Position numbers and translations under genes: made by a program. The notes beneath the pieces were generated by a model, which was not told where the DNA came from, did no database searches, and saw only the letters and a program-made list of their open reading frames with translations. Below, piece by piece: positions 1 to 9,299 of a stretch of 64,000 bases of DNA (its first letter is position 1; each line of letters opens with the position of its first letter). Source of the DNA: Blattamonas nauphoetae (taxonomy: Eukaryota; Preaxostyla; Oxymonadida); assembly GCA_033064195.1 (NCBI GenBank), contig JARBJD010000057.1, positions 1-64,000 on the forward strand, read 5' to 3'.

Positions 1-55
1 AACTGTCATTCGAAAATCAACCCGAAGGTTCCTGTGAAGTGTTTCCAGAAAAGAC

Positions 56-550
56 TTGACAACCCTTTCGGATCTATCCAACGCATTCTTGATGTCTGAG
101 GGTGACTTTTCTCCCGTAACACAGGAATTTACACAAATTGGAAATCCAGTTCTGAAAGTTAGCGATAAATACACTTATAAGGCACCTAGCACTGCCGTCG
201 CAGAGATATTGACCAAAGAAGTCACCGCACTGTTCTTTCTTCATCAGTTGATAAAGTCTCAACTATTTGTTACGGATATCAAATCACTGATGCAACAAAA
301 CAATCCCTCTTCAACATGTATTCAAAGACTGTACGTCTTGAAAGCAGAAAGAATTGACACTCAATCATTTCAATCAAAAGCAACAGCAATGGGAGTGAGA
401 TCAAACATCAGTATCAAACTCAACAATCTCATGAATCTAATGTGCTTATTCCCCGATAGACCAAATGAGTGTATAGTCTTCAGAAATCCTCATTATGTTG
501 GTCACTTCGAAATGCTAGAAATAATTATCCCAATTTCCCAATGTCAACAA
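56..550 (+). pseudogene. Fossil element part: unknown protein, left of the mariner
   Basis: About 165 codons of open frame of balanced composition. I see no signal peptide, membrane helix or catalytic motif. The stretch ends where the mariner terminal repeat begins. I do not recognise the family; a virion structural role is only a guess from the company it keeps. The part is interrupted by the transposon and belongs to the broken element. Confidence 0.4.
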
Positions 551-552
551 TA

Positions 553-2144
553 CAGGGTGGTCACCCAAAACTTGGTCGGGGTGACACTTCTTGAACATGC
601 TATTCCTAAGTCATTTCACTTGAATTTAGATGAGATACCTCATTTTGTCTTTGGTTAGCTCGTCGAATCCGAGTGTCACACATCTGAATCTCGAGAATGA
701 GATGGGTGAGAGATGTCTCGACAGAAGAACTTTCCGAAAAGTGATAAAAACTTATACAAACACAAAACTTGTATCTGAGTGTATTCCAACCTGTTCAGAA
801 ATGTTGTCAGAACAAAACAGTTCCTGGGGTGAGAAAAACTAAAAAATGACTTTGATGGTCAAAATGAGTGTGCTATTGATAAAATTTGGTCAACCAAATC
901 AAAATTCCAGAATACAACAAAAGTTGAGAAAGAGTACAAAATGCGACGGTTAGATGTACTCGCCTTGATTCTGAATTACCAGTTCACAGCGTCTGATCCA
1001 GTTTTCGAATACTCGGATTCTTTTTGCGGTGGTTTGCTCTGCCATGAATGAATCGATGTGTTTTTGAGTTCTTCGTCTGATTTGACTGTGATACCTTTCA
1101 GGCGCATCTTCATTTCTCCAAACAGCCAGAAATCGCACGGGCGAGATCTGGACTGTAAGGAGGATGAGAAATTTTGGAAAATAGAGAAGTCTCGAGAAAT
1201 GTACGGACCAGCTTGGAGTTGTGGCAGGGCGCATTGTCCATATGAAGATACCGGACAAAATCGTTGATGTCAAATGTGTCTTGCAAAAGAATCTCTGTTT
1301 CCATTTCGTCCAAAATCTCGTTCACGAACACTTGAGCAGTAATTCCTTTCCCTCTGGGGATCATTCGAAGGAAAGTGAAATCAATTCCAAACGCCACCAA
1401 CATCGTCTTCCCGCTGCCGATGTTGATTCGCTCTCTCACTGGTCGAGGGTCGTTTGGGTGAAGCCAAACGAAAGAATGAGGGTTTGTCCATTTGATCCAA
1501 CTCTCATCTCCCGTGATCAGATACTTCCATCCTTTTCGTTTCTCTTTGCTGAGAGTGAGTAGTAGATCCTGTGCCAGCTGAATGCGATTGGTTTTGAGAG
1601 TCTGTCAGAAGATGAGGGACCCATCTAGTGTAGCGTCGGACTAAGCCAAAATGTCCGAGAAGACATTTTTGATTGTTTGTGGATGAAAACCAGTAATTCT
1701 CCACATCGCTCGCAGAGATAATGAAGTGTCTTCAGCTAAAATTTGAGAAAGGGCGTTGATTAGAGTGAGGTTGCTTCTGACGTGATTGGGAACCTTTCCA
1801 GTAACTGAAAAAGTGCCGTTCTCCAAGTCCTTCATAACTTTTCTGCAGGTTTCCCAAGCAGTTTATCGTCTGGGTAGTAGGATGCAAGCAGAGAATGAGC
1901 TTCTTTGTAATGAAGCTGCATTCTCCAGCAAAATTCTATTAAAGTCCGATCTCGAATACGAAATTCAGTTGAGGACATATGATGGGAAGGATCAAACCAC
2001 AAAAGTCTAAGTTGAACCATTTTTCAAAAATGAAAACAAGCATAGAATGCAAAATGATGAAATGAACAGTCACAAAAAGAATCAAACCATGATTCCTGTT
2101 GAAACGCGAGAAAATGTCCGACCAAGTTTTGGGTGACCACCCTG
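553..2144 (-). mobile_element. Mariner (Tc1/mariner) transposon with decayed transposase
   Basis: The ends are perfect 26-bp inverted repeats (553-578 and 2119-2144) beginning CAGGGTGGTCACCC, and each end is flanked by TA (551-552, 2145-2146), the target of Tc1/mariner elements. The transposase runs on the minus strand from about 2020 to 950 but is split over at least four frames. Recognisable pieces are the N-terminal HTH region (around 2020-1640), the DDE core around 1280-1180 with HMDNAPCHNS and HPPYSPDL, and the typical C-terminal end with CELVIQNQGEY near 955. In intact mariners HPPYSPDL is followed by the third catalytic region; here the frame shifts nearby. The element is 1592 bp, longer than the usual 1.3 kb. 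It is inactive by itself, but the perfect TIRs might still be recognised by a transposase in trans. Confidence 0.9.
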
Positions 2145-2146
2145 TA

Positions 2147-2581
2147 TCACCAGAGTTTTATCAAATGATGATGGTGAATGGTGATTTCATTGGTTGTTCC
2201 GCAACGGAAGAGTTTGAGAATTCAATTTGTTCAACTCGTGTGTTTGACTATAAAGGAAAGGATTACAAGAGAACAAAACCAGTAACAGATGCAACTTGTT
2301 TTACTTTCATGGTTCCAACAGATCGAAGTGAAATCGCTGGTGGTGAAGAAGGTATTTCGACAGCAGAATCAGTCAATATTGTATTCAGAGGAACACCAAT
2401 CAATCAGGGTGAACTGGATCCATATTTCACATCAACTCCAGAAGGTCCTCCTCCACCAATTCTAGCACTACATCAAGCGACATACTGGCTGTTCTGGATT
2501 GAAAATGGACAACCACGAGTGCGATATGTCATTGATCGTCGTCTCCAAGAAGCATATGAAGAAGTGAAGAGAGGTTATTAA
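2147..2581 (+). pseudogene. Fossil element part: unknown protein, right of the mariner
   Basis: About 144 codons continue the virus-like element after the mariner. The C-terminal half contains a proline run (EGPPPPIL) and the segment VRYVIDRRLQEAYEEVKRG just before the stop. Fold and family are not recognised. A pair of tiny hairpins starts at the stop codon. It is part of the broken element. Confidence 0.4.
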
Positions 2582-2611
2582 TGCTTTGCATTTCTAAGAT
2601 GACGAAGTCAT
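2581..2611 (+). terminator. Paired mini-hairpins at a stop codon, copy 1
   Basis: Two small stem-loops lie in tandem from the last base of the stop codon: ATGC-TTT-GCAT (2581-2591) and ATGAC-GAA-GTCAT (2599-2611). Copy 2 at 3067-3097 has the same stems but different loop bases, which suggests that the stems matter. A 3'-end processing or termination role is inferred from position only. Confidence 0.4.
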
Positions 2612-2689
2612 ATTTCTAAATCGAACAAATATTATATTTTATTTTGTAGAAAACACAAATGGTGAAACGCTATTTCTCAATTCAGAATT

Positions 2690-3067
2690 CTACACTGCTC
2701 AACTCCTCCTGATTTTACCACCCTCGGAAACCAAAAATATGTTCATTTCCTCGACTGTAAACTCATCTCATGTGAAGGAAGAGATTACTGGTTCAACAAT
2801 AGTGATTTCAAAGGATATTCCACAGCACATCACAATCCATGGTGATTGGATTCAGACTGATGCATTCAATGATTCATTTGTTGCTTTCTGTAACGAACAG
2901 ATTGCGAAGCGAAAGAAGTGGAATTAAGTACTCGACAGTCCATAGTGAAGATCTGGTTTAAAGACAGTTCTGGTGAATCAATTGAGATGGAAACAACCGA
3001 GACCATCAATGGAAAAATAATCAATGAGTACTATGAATTTCTGGTTGATCTCATGTTGGAGTATTAA
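2690..3067 (+). pseudogene. Fossil element part: small unknown protein
   Basis: A short coding stretch follows the first hairpin pair and ends at the stop that overlaps the second pair. Composition is protein-like, but no motif is recognised. It is broken. It sits between the 2147-2581 part and the convergent fibre-like gene. Confidence 0.3.
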
Positions 3068-3097
3068 TGCTTCGCATTTCTATGATGACGGAGTCAT
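3067..3097 (+). terminator. Paired mini-hairpins at a stop codon, copy 2
   Basis: ATGC-TTC-GCAT (3067-3077) and ATGAC-GGA-GTCAT (3085-3097) follow a TAA stop. Compared with copy 1, both 4-bp and 5-bp stems are identical while one loop base differs in each hairpin. This lies between two convergent frames of the virus-like element, as expected for a 3'-end signal. Confidence 0.4.
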
Positions 3098-3117
3098 TTT
3101 ACTAGTCATTGTTTCGA

Positions 3118-3972
3118 TCAGGGAATTATATTTTGAATGAGTTCATATATGAGTGTCTGTTGTTGTCCGACAATGCTACTCAGTTCCTGAATGGCTTTGA
3201 TACAGAAGCAAGAGAGTTCAGCATAATCAACTTGAAGACAATCTGGATTGGAATCATTCACGACTTCAGGAAATATTTCTTGGATCTGTTGAGCAATCAC
3301 TCCAATGTGTTTCTTCTCACTTTCCTTCTTCAGACATTCACATTTCTCTTTGCAGTTCTTCAAGTGTTCTTCATCCGTCTCATTTTCAATTTGTTTTGTC
3401 ACTTTGTTGATCTTGAGTCGAATGTGTTGAATTGGTAGCGAACAATTTCGACTTTGTTCAGTTGTTCAAGAACATCGGGGTACGGTTCAATATTTCTTTT
3501 CACTCTTCTGTCTGACAACTGAGAAAACTTCCTGTTGTGGATATTGAAAACACTCCTGAACCAGTATCCCTCATCGTAGTAATACAAAGCTGGTGAGTCA
3601 CAGGAGACCACATAATTATGCCATCACCATTGAACTGAATTCCCGAAGTTTCTGAAAGCGATTGTGAAATTGAAATGCCAGACTTAAATGTTGAAGCTGG
3701 ATATGTTCCAGGATACTTCGGAAGTGATCCTCTGATATGTTCCACTTCGCTCCATTCACATTGATCAATCCTCCAATTTCTGGTGTTGTACCAGCTGAAC
3801 AAGTGATTGATCCATTTGTGCTCACTACTTTCTGAATTAAGGATATCGCTGTCTTGTGTGCTTCTGTTGTCTTCTGAAGTGAGTCAATCACTGCCGAATT
3901 CTCGTTGGTTGTTGAGAGATTACGATCAATCATTTTCTCAATCATTTGTGAATTGTATTTTTGTCGATTCAT
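3118..3972 (-). pseudogene. Fossil element part: fibre-like protein with C-terminal S74 chaperone domain
   Basis: Read on the minus strand, the N-terminal third is helical and polar. The middle is beta-rich and glycine-containing (NGSITCSAGTTPEIGG), as in fibre shafts. The C-terminal part carries the hallmark pattern of peptidase S74: SDRRVKRNIEPY, then HIGVIAQQIQEIFPEVV, then LQVDYAEL and a closing coiled helix. In phage and viral fibres this domain acts as an intramolecular chaperone and cleaves itself. The gene is broken into several frames (about three or four breaks). It is the best evidence for a viral origin of the surrounding block. Confidence 0.6.
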
Positions 3973-4133
3973 TTTGGTTGCTCTTTCATTGAAAATAAAA
4001 GTTCAACTCCCTCATGAACATACGTCACCAGAACATTATTTCTGACATACTCAGAGACTAGCGAACAGTTCTCTTCTCTCATTGATTCAATTAATGCTTG
4101 TTCTGAATATACTCGACGTCTTTCCTTGTACAT
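3969..4133 (-). CDS. Small 54-codon frame overlapping the fibre-like gene by ATGA
   Basis: A short minus-strand frame from an ATG at 4133 to a TGA at 3969-3971. The stop overlaps the ATG of the fibre-like gene (ATGA), an overlap usual in compact viral gene sets and unlike host genes here. The product is polar with a hydrophobic centre (NNVLVTYVHEGVELLF). No function is recognised; it belongs to the fossil element. Confidence 0.35.
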   Translation of the reverse strand: MYKERRRVYSEQALIESMREENCSLVSEYVRNNVLVTYVHEGVELLFSMKEQPK

Positions 4134-4159
4134 CGCAGTTGATTCATTTAATACAAATT

Positions 4160-6985
4160 AAAAATTCAAAAATAAATTTTCAATCGTTGTTTAATCATTT
4201 GTGACTTTCCGAGACTTCGATCCTCTCATCGATGGGTTCGATCAGTCTTGTTTGATCAGAGAAAGTACTTCAATGGGACACGATCCTCTCTTCTCATTCC
4301 TGAATGCTCTTTACTGTTTCTGTTTAGGTGTGTTTCACTTTCTACTATCTCATTTGTTCTCTTCTTTTTTTCTCTTCATTCTCGTTCTCGATCCTTCACT
4401 TTTTCTTCTCCTCTCGTTCAGGTACACTATTATGTCTTATCTTCAGAGATTTCTTTCTGACTTGTTTTGAACAGGTTTGCTCCATTTTTGAATTCATTCT
4501 TTCATAAAACTCTTTTTGTACCTTCTCTGATCGAACCGAAAAGTGACCTTCAGATCTGGTCGACCGTCGCTTCTTATCTCTCAAATGGATGTTTCCTTCT
4601 GACAAACAACTTGTATGTTCTTCTTTACTTTCATCTCTTTTAAATTTCTTTTCTGACCTCTCACCAACTGATCCTCTCGACGTCGATGAACTATCGCGTC
4701 TTACTTCTTTCGGAAAGTGACTTTCACCGAAGAATTTTTACTTGTTTGTTCTCTTTTGTTTAATCTTTCCTAAGACTCATTCTTGTACCGTCATTTTCAC
4801 ATCACTTTTTGTCTTCTTTTTCTCTCTCCACTTCACTCTTGGATTTTCATTGTCACTTCATTCTTATTTTCTCTTCATTGTCTCTCACTTTTTCAAAAAT
4901 TAAAGTTGAACATGAGTTCTAAAATTTTTGATCAACTTTTTGGTGCTCGAAATTTGGGTGATTCTAAATGAAATGTTACTTTACACTATGGTGCGTTACA
5001 AAAAATTAAAAATTGCACAATTTGCATTCATCTGCTTTCAGGACTGAAAAGTGCTAAATTTTGTAGATTTTGCTTTGATCGCGTTCGATTGAGCTCTTAT
5101 AGGATCTGGACATTTTATCACTTTTTTTTCTTCACAACGTTTCAGAAATCAAAGAGGTGGTGGTAAACGACATAAAAACGGATTTGTGAGAGAAATGCGA
5201 ATTGAAAACATATATCATCCAAAACCGTGAAAAGCTTATTTTGGATATCTCACTTCAAACATAAAAGATCTCTATGAAATTTCTGGTGTGTCAGAATGGC
5301 GTGTTTGTGACGTGGAAATGAAGGAACGACACTTTTAATGGTTTGCTACAGAGGAGGGAGGCAGATCAGAAAACGCAAGTTCACTGTGAGAAGAGAAGAA
5401 CGAGACTACCAGATCTGAATGATACAGCTGAAGGAAAAGAGATGAAAAACTCGAAATCACAATAAAACATAGAGATGTCAAGTGTCATTGATAGATCTGA
5501 GTTGAAATAAAACGGACTTGGAAAGCGAAGATGAGAATATATACACTGTTCAAAACGATGGAGGTCAGCTTCAAATGATGTGTTAGAACGAGGTACTTGT
5601 ACAATTTTGGGGAACGTGTTAGTTTGAGCGAAGAAGGATCGCTGAAAGAAGAAATCAGACGGAAAAGATTGGATGAAGAGTCAGAAAAATGGAAAACACC
5701 TTAATCATGTCGAATGAAGGAGAATATGAGCGCTCTGAAAATTGTATTGAGTTTCTGCTCATATGACAGAAGAAAATACGCGGGTAACAATTCATTTAGA
5801 ATCACCCATTTCTCGATCGATCGTCGATTTTGATTCAGAAGGTACGCCGCTTTGTTTTACTTTCTATTGACCTTGAATTCATGTTCTCCCTCTTTTGGCT
5901 TTTTCATTTGTTCTCTTCTCTTTTCATAAAACATTCTCTTGGACCTAATTTGGCTCTTTTTCTGTCTTCTCAGTTCTGGTACAGTACAGTGTTTTATCGT
6001 CTAGTTAATGTGGATCTGACTTGAGATTAACAGGTTTGTTCACTTTTTCAGCTCATTCTTTCCTAAAAAGCATTGTTGTACCAGATCGAAACGATCAAAA
6101 CAGTCACCTTCGAATTGGGTACACGATCGCGCTTTATCGTTCGCTGTATGTTGAATTACGGAGATGAACCTGGTGTGATCACGTTTTATTATTTGTTCAC
6201 TTTTTAATTCCCATAGTTAACTTGATATCAATGATCCTCACATCTTAGGTACGGTATGGTGTTTTAGACTTCGAAAGAATGTGTCACTGAAGGATTGAAA
6301 CTGGTATCCTCTGTTTCCACATTCATTCTTTCTTAAAATCAATTTGTGTACCAGATAAAGTGGACTGAAGAGTGACCATCCAATCGAGTGAAGCGTTGCT
6401 GTTTATGGTCGCAAAGGATGTCTCACAACTGGAACCAAACTGGTATTCTCTTGTTTTTATTTATCTAATTCTAAAATTCAATTATGAACACAATAGAAAC
6501 AATCCACAGCGTCCGCTCGATATCAATTCTCCAATTATGTTTTAAGATTCACAAGTATGTTTTCTAAACTCAGTTCACATTGATTAGGCGACATTGGTTT
6601 CGTTCGCGCATAAAAGTCATTTTGTGACCTCGATCTCTTCATTTTTACTCTTCTCGTTTCTTTCATTCCTCACTTCACTTTAGTGTTTGATTGCCACTTC
6701 ATTCAGTTTTGTTTGCTCTTTGTTTGTGAAATTTCGATTCACGCGATCATAAAACTCATTTCTGAACCAGGATCTCTTCATTTTGATCGTCTCATTTCTT
6801 TCGTCCCTCACTTCACTTTATCGCTTAATTATCACTTCATTCACTATTGTTTGTTCTTTTATCCTAAATTTCGATGAACGCGTTCATAAAACACATTAGT
6901 GTACCTCAATTCTCACTTCATCCATTTCACCATTCACTATCATACTTGCTCACTTCATTGTACCTTGTTTCCAATCTCTTTTTGT
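4160..6985. repeat. Gene-free AT-rich zone of degenerate tandem repeats
   Basis: No convincing gene. A diverged module recurs in which a pyrimidine-rich stretch leads to CATAAAACTCATT...GTACC and then GATCGAA..AGTGACC. Examples are near 4495-4575, 6050-6110 and 6322-6390, each preceded by GGTAC..TAT..TGTTTTA (near 4421, 5970, 6247). From 6609 the copies become regular with a period near 138 bp (starts near 6609, 6748, 6884). Apparent frames here are low-complexity Phe/Ser/Leu strings caused by T-rich repeats. Confidence 0.55.
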
Positions 6986-6989
6986 CAAA

Positions 6990-7340
6990 TTAAGCAAAAA
7001 GTCAAAAACAATGAAGACATAATGATGTGCGCGTGAGGTGTGAACGACGGAAAAAGGGTTGTGAAATGAGGTAAATGAGAGTGTCTTATGAACGGATAAG
7101 TGGTGAAATGGAACAAAGAAGATGAGTGATACAATGTGCTGAAATGAGTTTTGTTAAAACAAACATACGGACAAGATATGGGGAAAAGACGTAAAATCAA
7201 CTTTATAGAAAAGTACCGAACAAAAGTGTTAAAATTCAGCCACTCCCTCCTCAGAACGTGAGAAAGGGAGGATGATATGTGAAAACACATACAAAAATGA
7301 CGGTGACTGAAAGTGAGGTGAAAATGTGGTGAATCAAAGG
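6990..7340. repeat. Inverted-orientation stretch of the same repeat family
   Basis: Read on the minus strand this stretch contains CGTTCATAAGACACTCTC followed by TTTACCTCATTTCAC, matching the module on the plus strand at 6880-6930. The repeat array therefore reverses direction near 6985 and could form a long imperfect hairpin. Confidence 0.4.
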
Positions 7341-7379
7341 TGTGTGCAAAAAAAGAGGACTAATGAAGTGGGAAAACAG

Positions 7380-7570
7380 GAAATCTCAAAAAAGCGTCGC
7401 TAGGACGCGAATGCGAAGAATTTAGAAGATCTAACGTTAAAAATGAAAATTGGCAAAAAAGTGTCCGAAGGATCGTGACGTGAAAAGGTTCATACCTAAA
7501 GTCGCCAGAAGGCGTTCTTATCCAATCTAACACAAAAAGGCGTCATAAGAGGACGATTCCTGAGCGAAAG
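7380..7570 (+). repeat. Series of short hairpins, each led by an A-tract
   Basis: Successive A-rich leaders are followed by small GC-rich stem-loops with different stems: GCGTC-GCTAG-GACGC (near 7394), TCC-GAA-GGA (near 7459), CGCC-AGAA-GGCG (near 7503) and CGTC-ATAAGAG-GACG (near 7541). Spacing is about 40-60 bp. No gene is visible. The function is unknown; it may be a degenerate structured repeat. Confidence 0.3.
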
Positions 7571-8650
7571 ATGATGGAAGACAGGGTCCATACCTTATCT
7601 CGAAAATTTCGACTCGTAAAAATCCTCAATGGGTCGGATCAAACTTTTTTTCCAAAAAGTGTTTTTTATCGCGAATCTCACCTTTCAAAATCGATTTTGT
7701 AATTTTAGAAGATGTTTGAGGTGAATTTGAGACATAAAGGAGTGGTTAGTAGCGAAATCTGAAAATCGACTTTTTGGTCCATTTTTTGACCACTGTTCGG
7801 TACGTAGCTCCACGAATTCTCAACCGATTTTCATCGGGATTGTTTTGATCGACGACTCACATCGTCCTCGACATTTTAGAATTATTTTCGATTTTTTTCG
7901 AAGTGGTTCTCAAGTTGGATTCACTTTGTTCGAGTTCAAAAGTGAAAAACATCGAAAAAAGTGACAACATTTTTGGAATATATCAAAAATTTGCTTCAAA
8001 ATTGACGCTTAAAATGAGGTCAAAATATTGGACATATTTTTGGAATTTAGGTCAAATATTGGCATCATTGAAATGGCCTAAATTCCTTTTAATACAAGAT
8101 TTAGAAATGGTCAATCGGAATTGACTTTTCGTTTCTGATTTCAACGACTATTTTTATGATGTTAAGTTGTCCTGTCCTCCTCACTTTCTGTCCGTCCTCC
8201 TCTTTTTCTTGTCCGATTCTGAAATTGAAAGAAAATTGAAAATTTTGGATATTTCCAGTGATAAAAGTGCATTTTAGGATCGAATTTGGCTTGATTTTGC
8301 AAAAAACGTGAAAATCAACGAAGTCGATCCAACAAATCACATTGAGGGTTGATCACGGATCGAATCTTCTCGAATACTTTTGTTTCCGATGAAATGTTGC
8401 GAAATACAGAATACGAAAGAAGTTAGAAGGAAGTGGACGGAGTAGTGATGAAACAAGCACTCTTCTTCGCCTTCGCACAACTACCTCAGGTTGGGTCGGA
8501 ACAAATGGAAGAAAATGAGTGAAGATACTGCGGAATTCATCCGGTTAGCGTAGAAAACCCGAGGGAACAGCTTGACGTTGGCGAAATTTGATTTGAAATG
8601 AAGTGAGAGATGAAGCAATCGATATATTAAGAATTGAGTGTGTGAATGGG
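7571..8650. other. Intergenic AT-rich stretch without a supported gene
   Basis: I see no coding region longer than chance in either strand. A GTCC-rich tract lies near 8165-8215 and recurs at 11760-11920 and 12225-12280. Confidence 0.5.
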
Positions 8651-8652
8651 AG

Positions 8653-9288
8653 TGAACGCGCGATCGTGGAGAGGAGGGAATGTGCGATCGTGGAGAGCAG
8701 GGACGCGCGATCGTGTAGAGGAGGGAGTGCGCGATCGTGGAGATGAGGGACGGAAGATCGTGAAGAGAAGGGACGGAAGATCGTGGAGAGCAGGGAGTGC
8801 GCGATCGTGGAGAGGAGGGACGGAAGATCGTGAAGAGGAGGGAGCGTGCGTTCGTGTAGAGCAGGGAGTGTGCGATCGTGGAAACAAGGAGTGCGCGATC
8901 GTGGAGATGAGGGACGGAAGATCGTGGAGAGGAGGGAGTGTGCGTTCGGGTAGAGCAGGGAGTGTGCGATCGTGGAAACAAGGAGTGTGCGATTATGGAG
9001 ATGAGGGACGGAAGATCGTGAAGAGGAGGGAGCGTGCGTTCGGGTAGAGCAGGGAGTGTGCGATCGTGGAAACAAGGAGTGCGCGTTCGTGTAGAGCAGG
9101 GAGTGTGCGATCGTGGAGAGGAGGGAGTGTGCGATCGTGTAGAGCAGGGACGCGCGATCGTGGAGAGCAGGGAGTGTGCGATCGTGGAGAGGAGGGAGTG
9201 TGCGATCGAGGAGAGGAGGGACGGAAGATCGTGAAGAGGAGGGAGTGGGCGATCGAGGAGAGGAAGGACGGGAGATCGTGGAGAGTGA
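8653..9288. repeat. Minisatellite with a 24-bp unit
   Basis: About 26 units of GATCGTGGAGAGGAGGGAGT plus four bases, with variants in which GTGTGC is replaced by GCGCGC or CGGAA. Because 24 is a multiple of three and the unit lacks stops in several frames, long meaningless frames appear on both strands. The array directly adjoins the 3' part of the decayed beta-helix gene and may have grown inside its coding end, but protein use is not supported. Confidence 0.85.
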
Positions 9289-9299
9289 AAGTTCCTGTC

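Larger units (their letters stand above)
1..4150. mobile_element. Remnant of a virus-like element, family uncertain (possibly Polinton-like)
   Basis: A block of compact, closely spaced reading frames unlike the intron-bearing host genes of this window. It holds two plus-strand pieces of unknown structural-type proteins, a short plus-strand reading frame, and on the minus strand a fibre-like protein ending in a peptidase-S74 (endosialidase chaperone) domain. S74 domains mature trimeric fibres in phages and large or Polinton-like viruses. No polymerase, integrase or packaging ATPase is visible, and the left end lies outside the window, so the family cannot be fixed. The element is broken: a mariner transposon has inserted into it and there are several further breaks (roughly five or more overall). 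It looks like a fossil of moderate age, older than the mariner it carries. The virus-like assignment rests mainly on S74 and on gene style. Confidence 0.45.
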
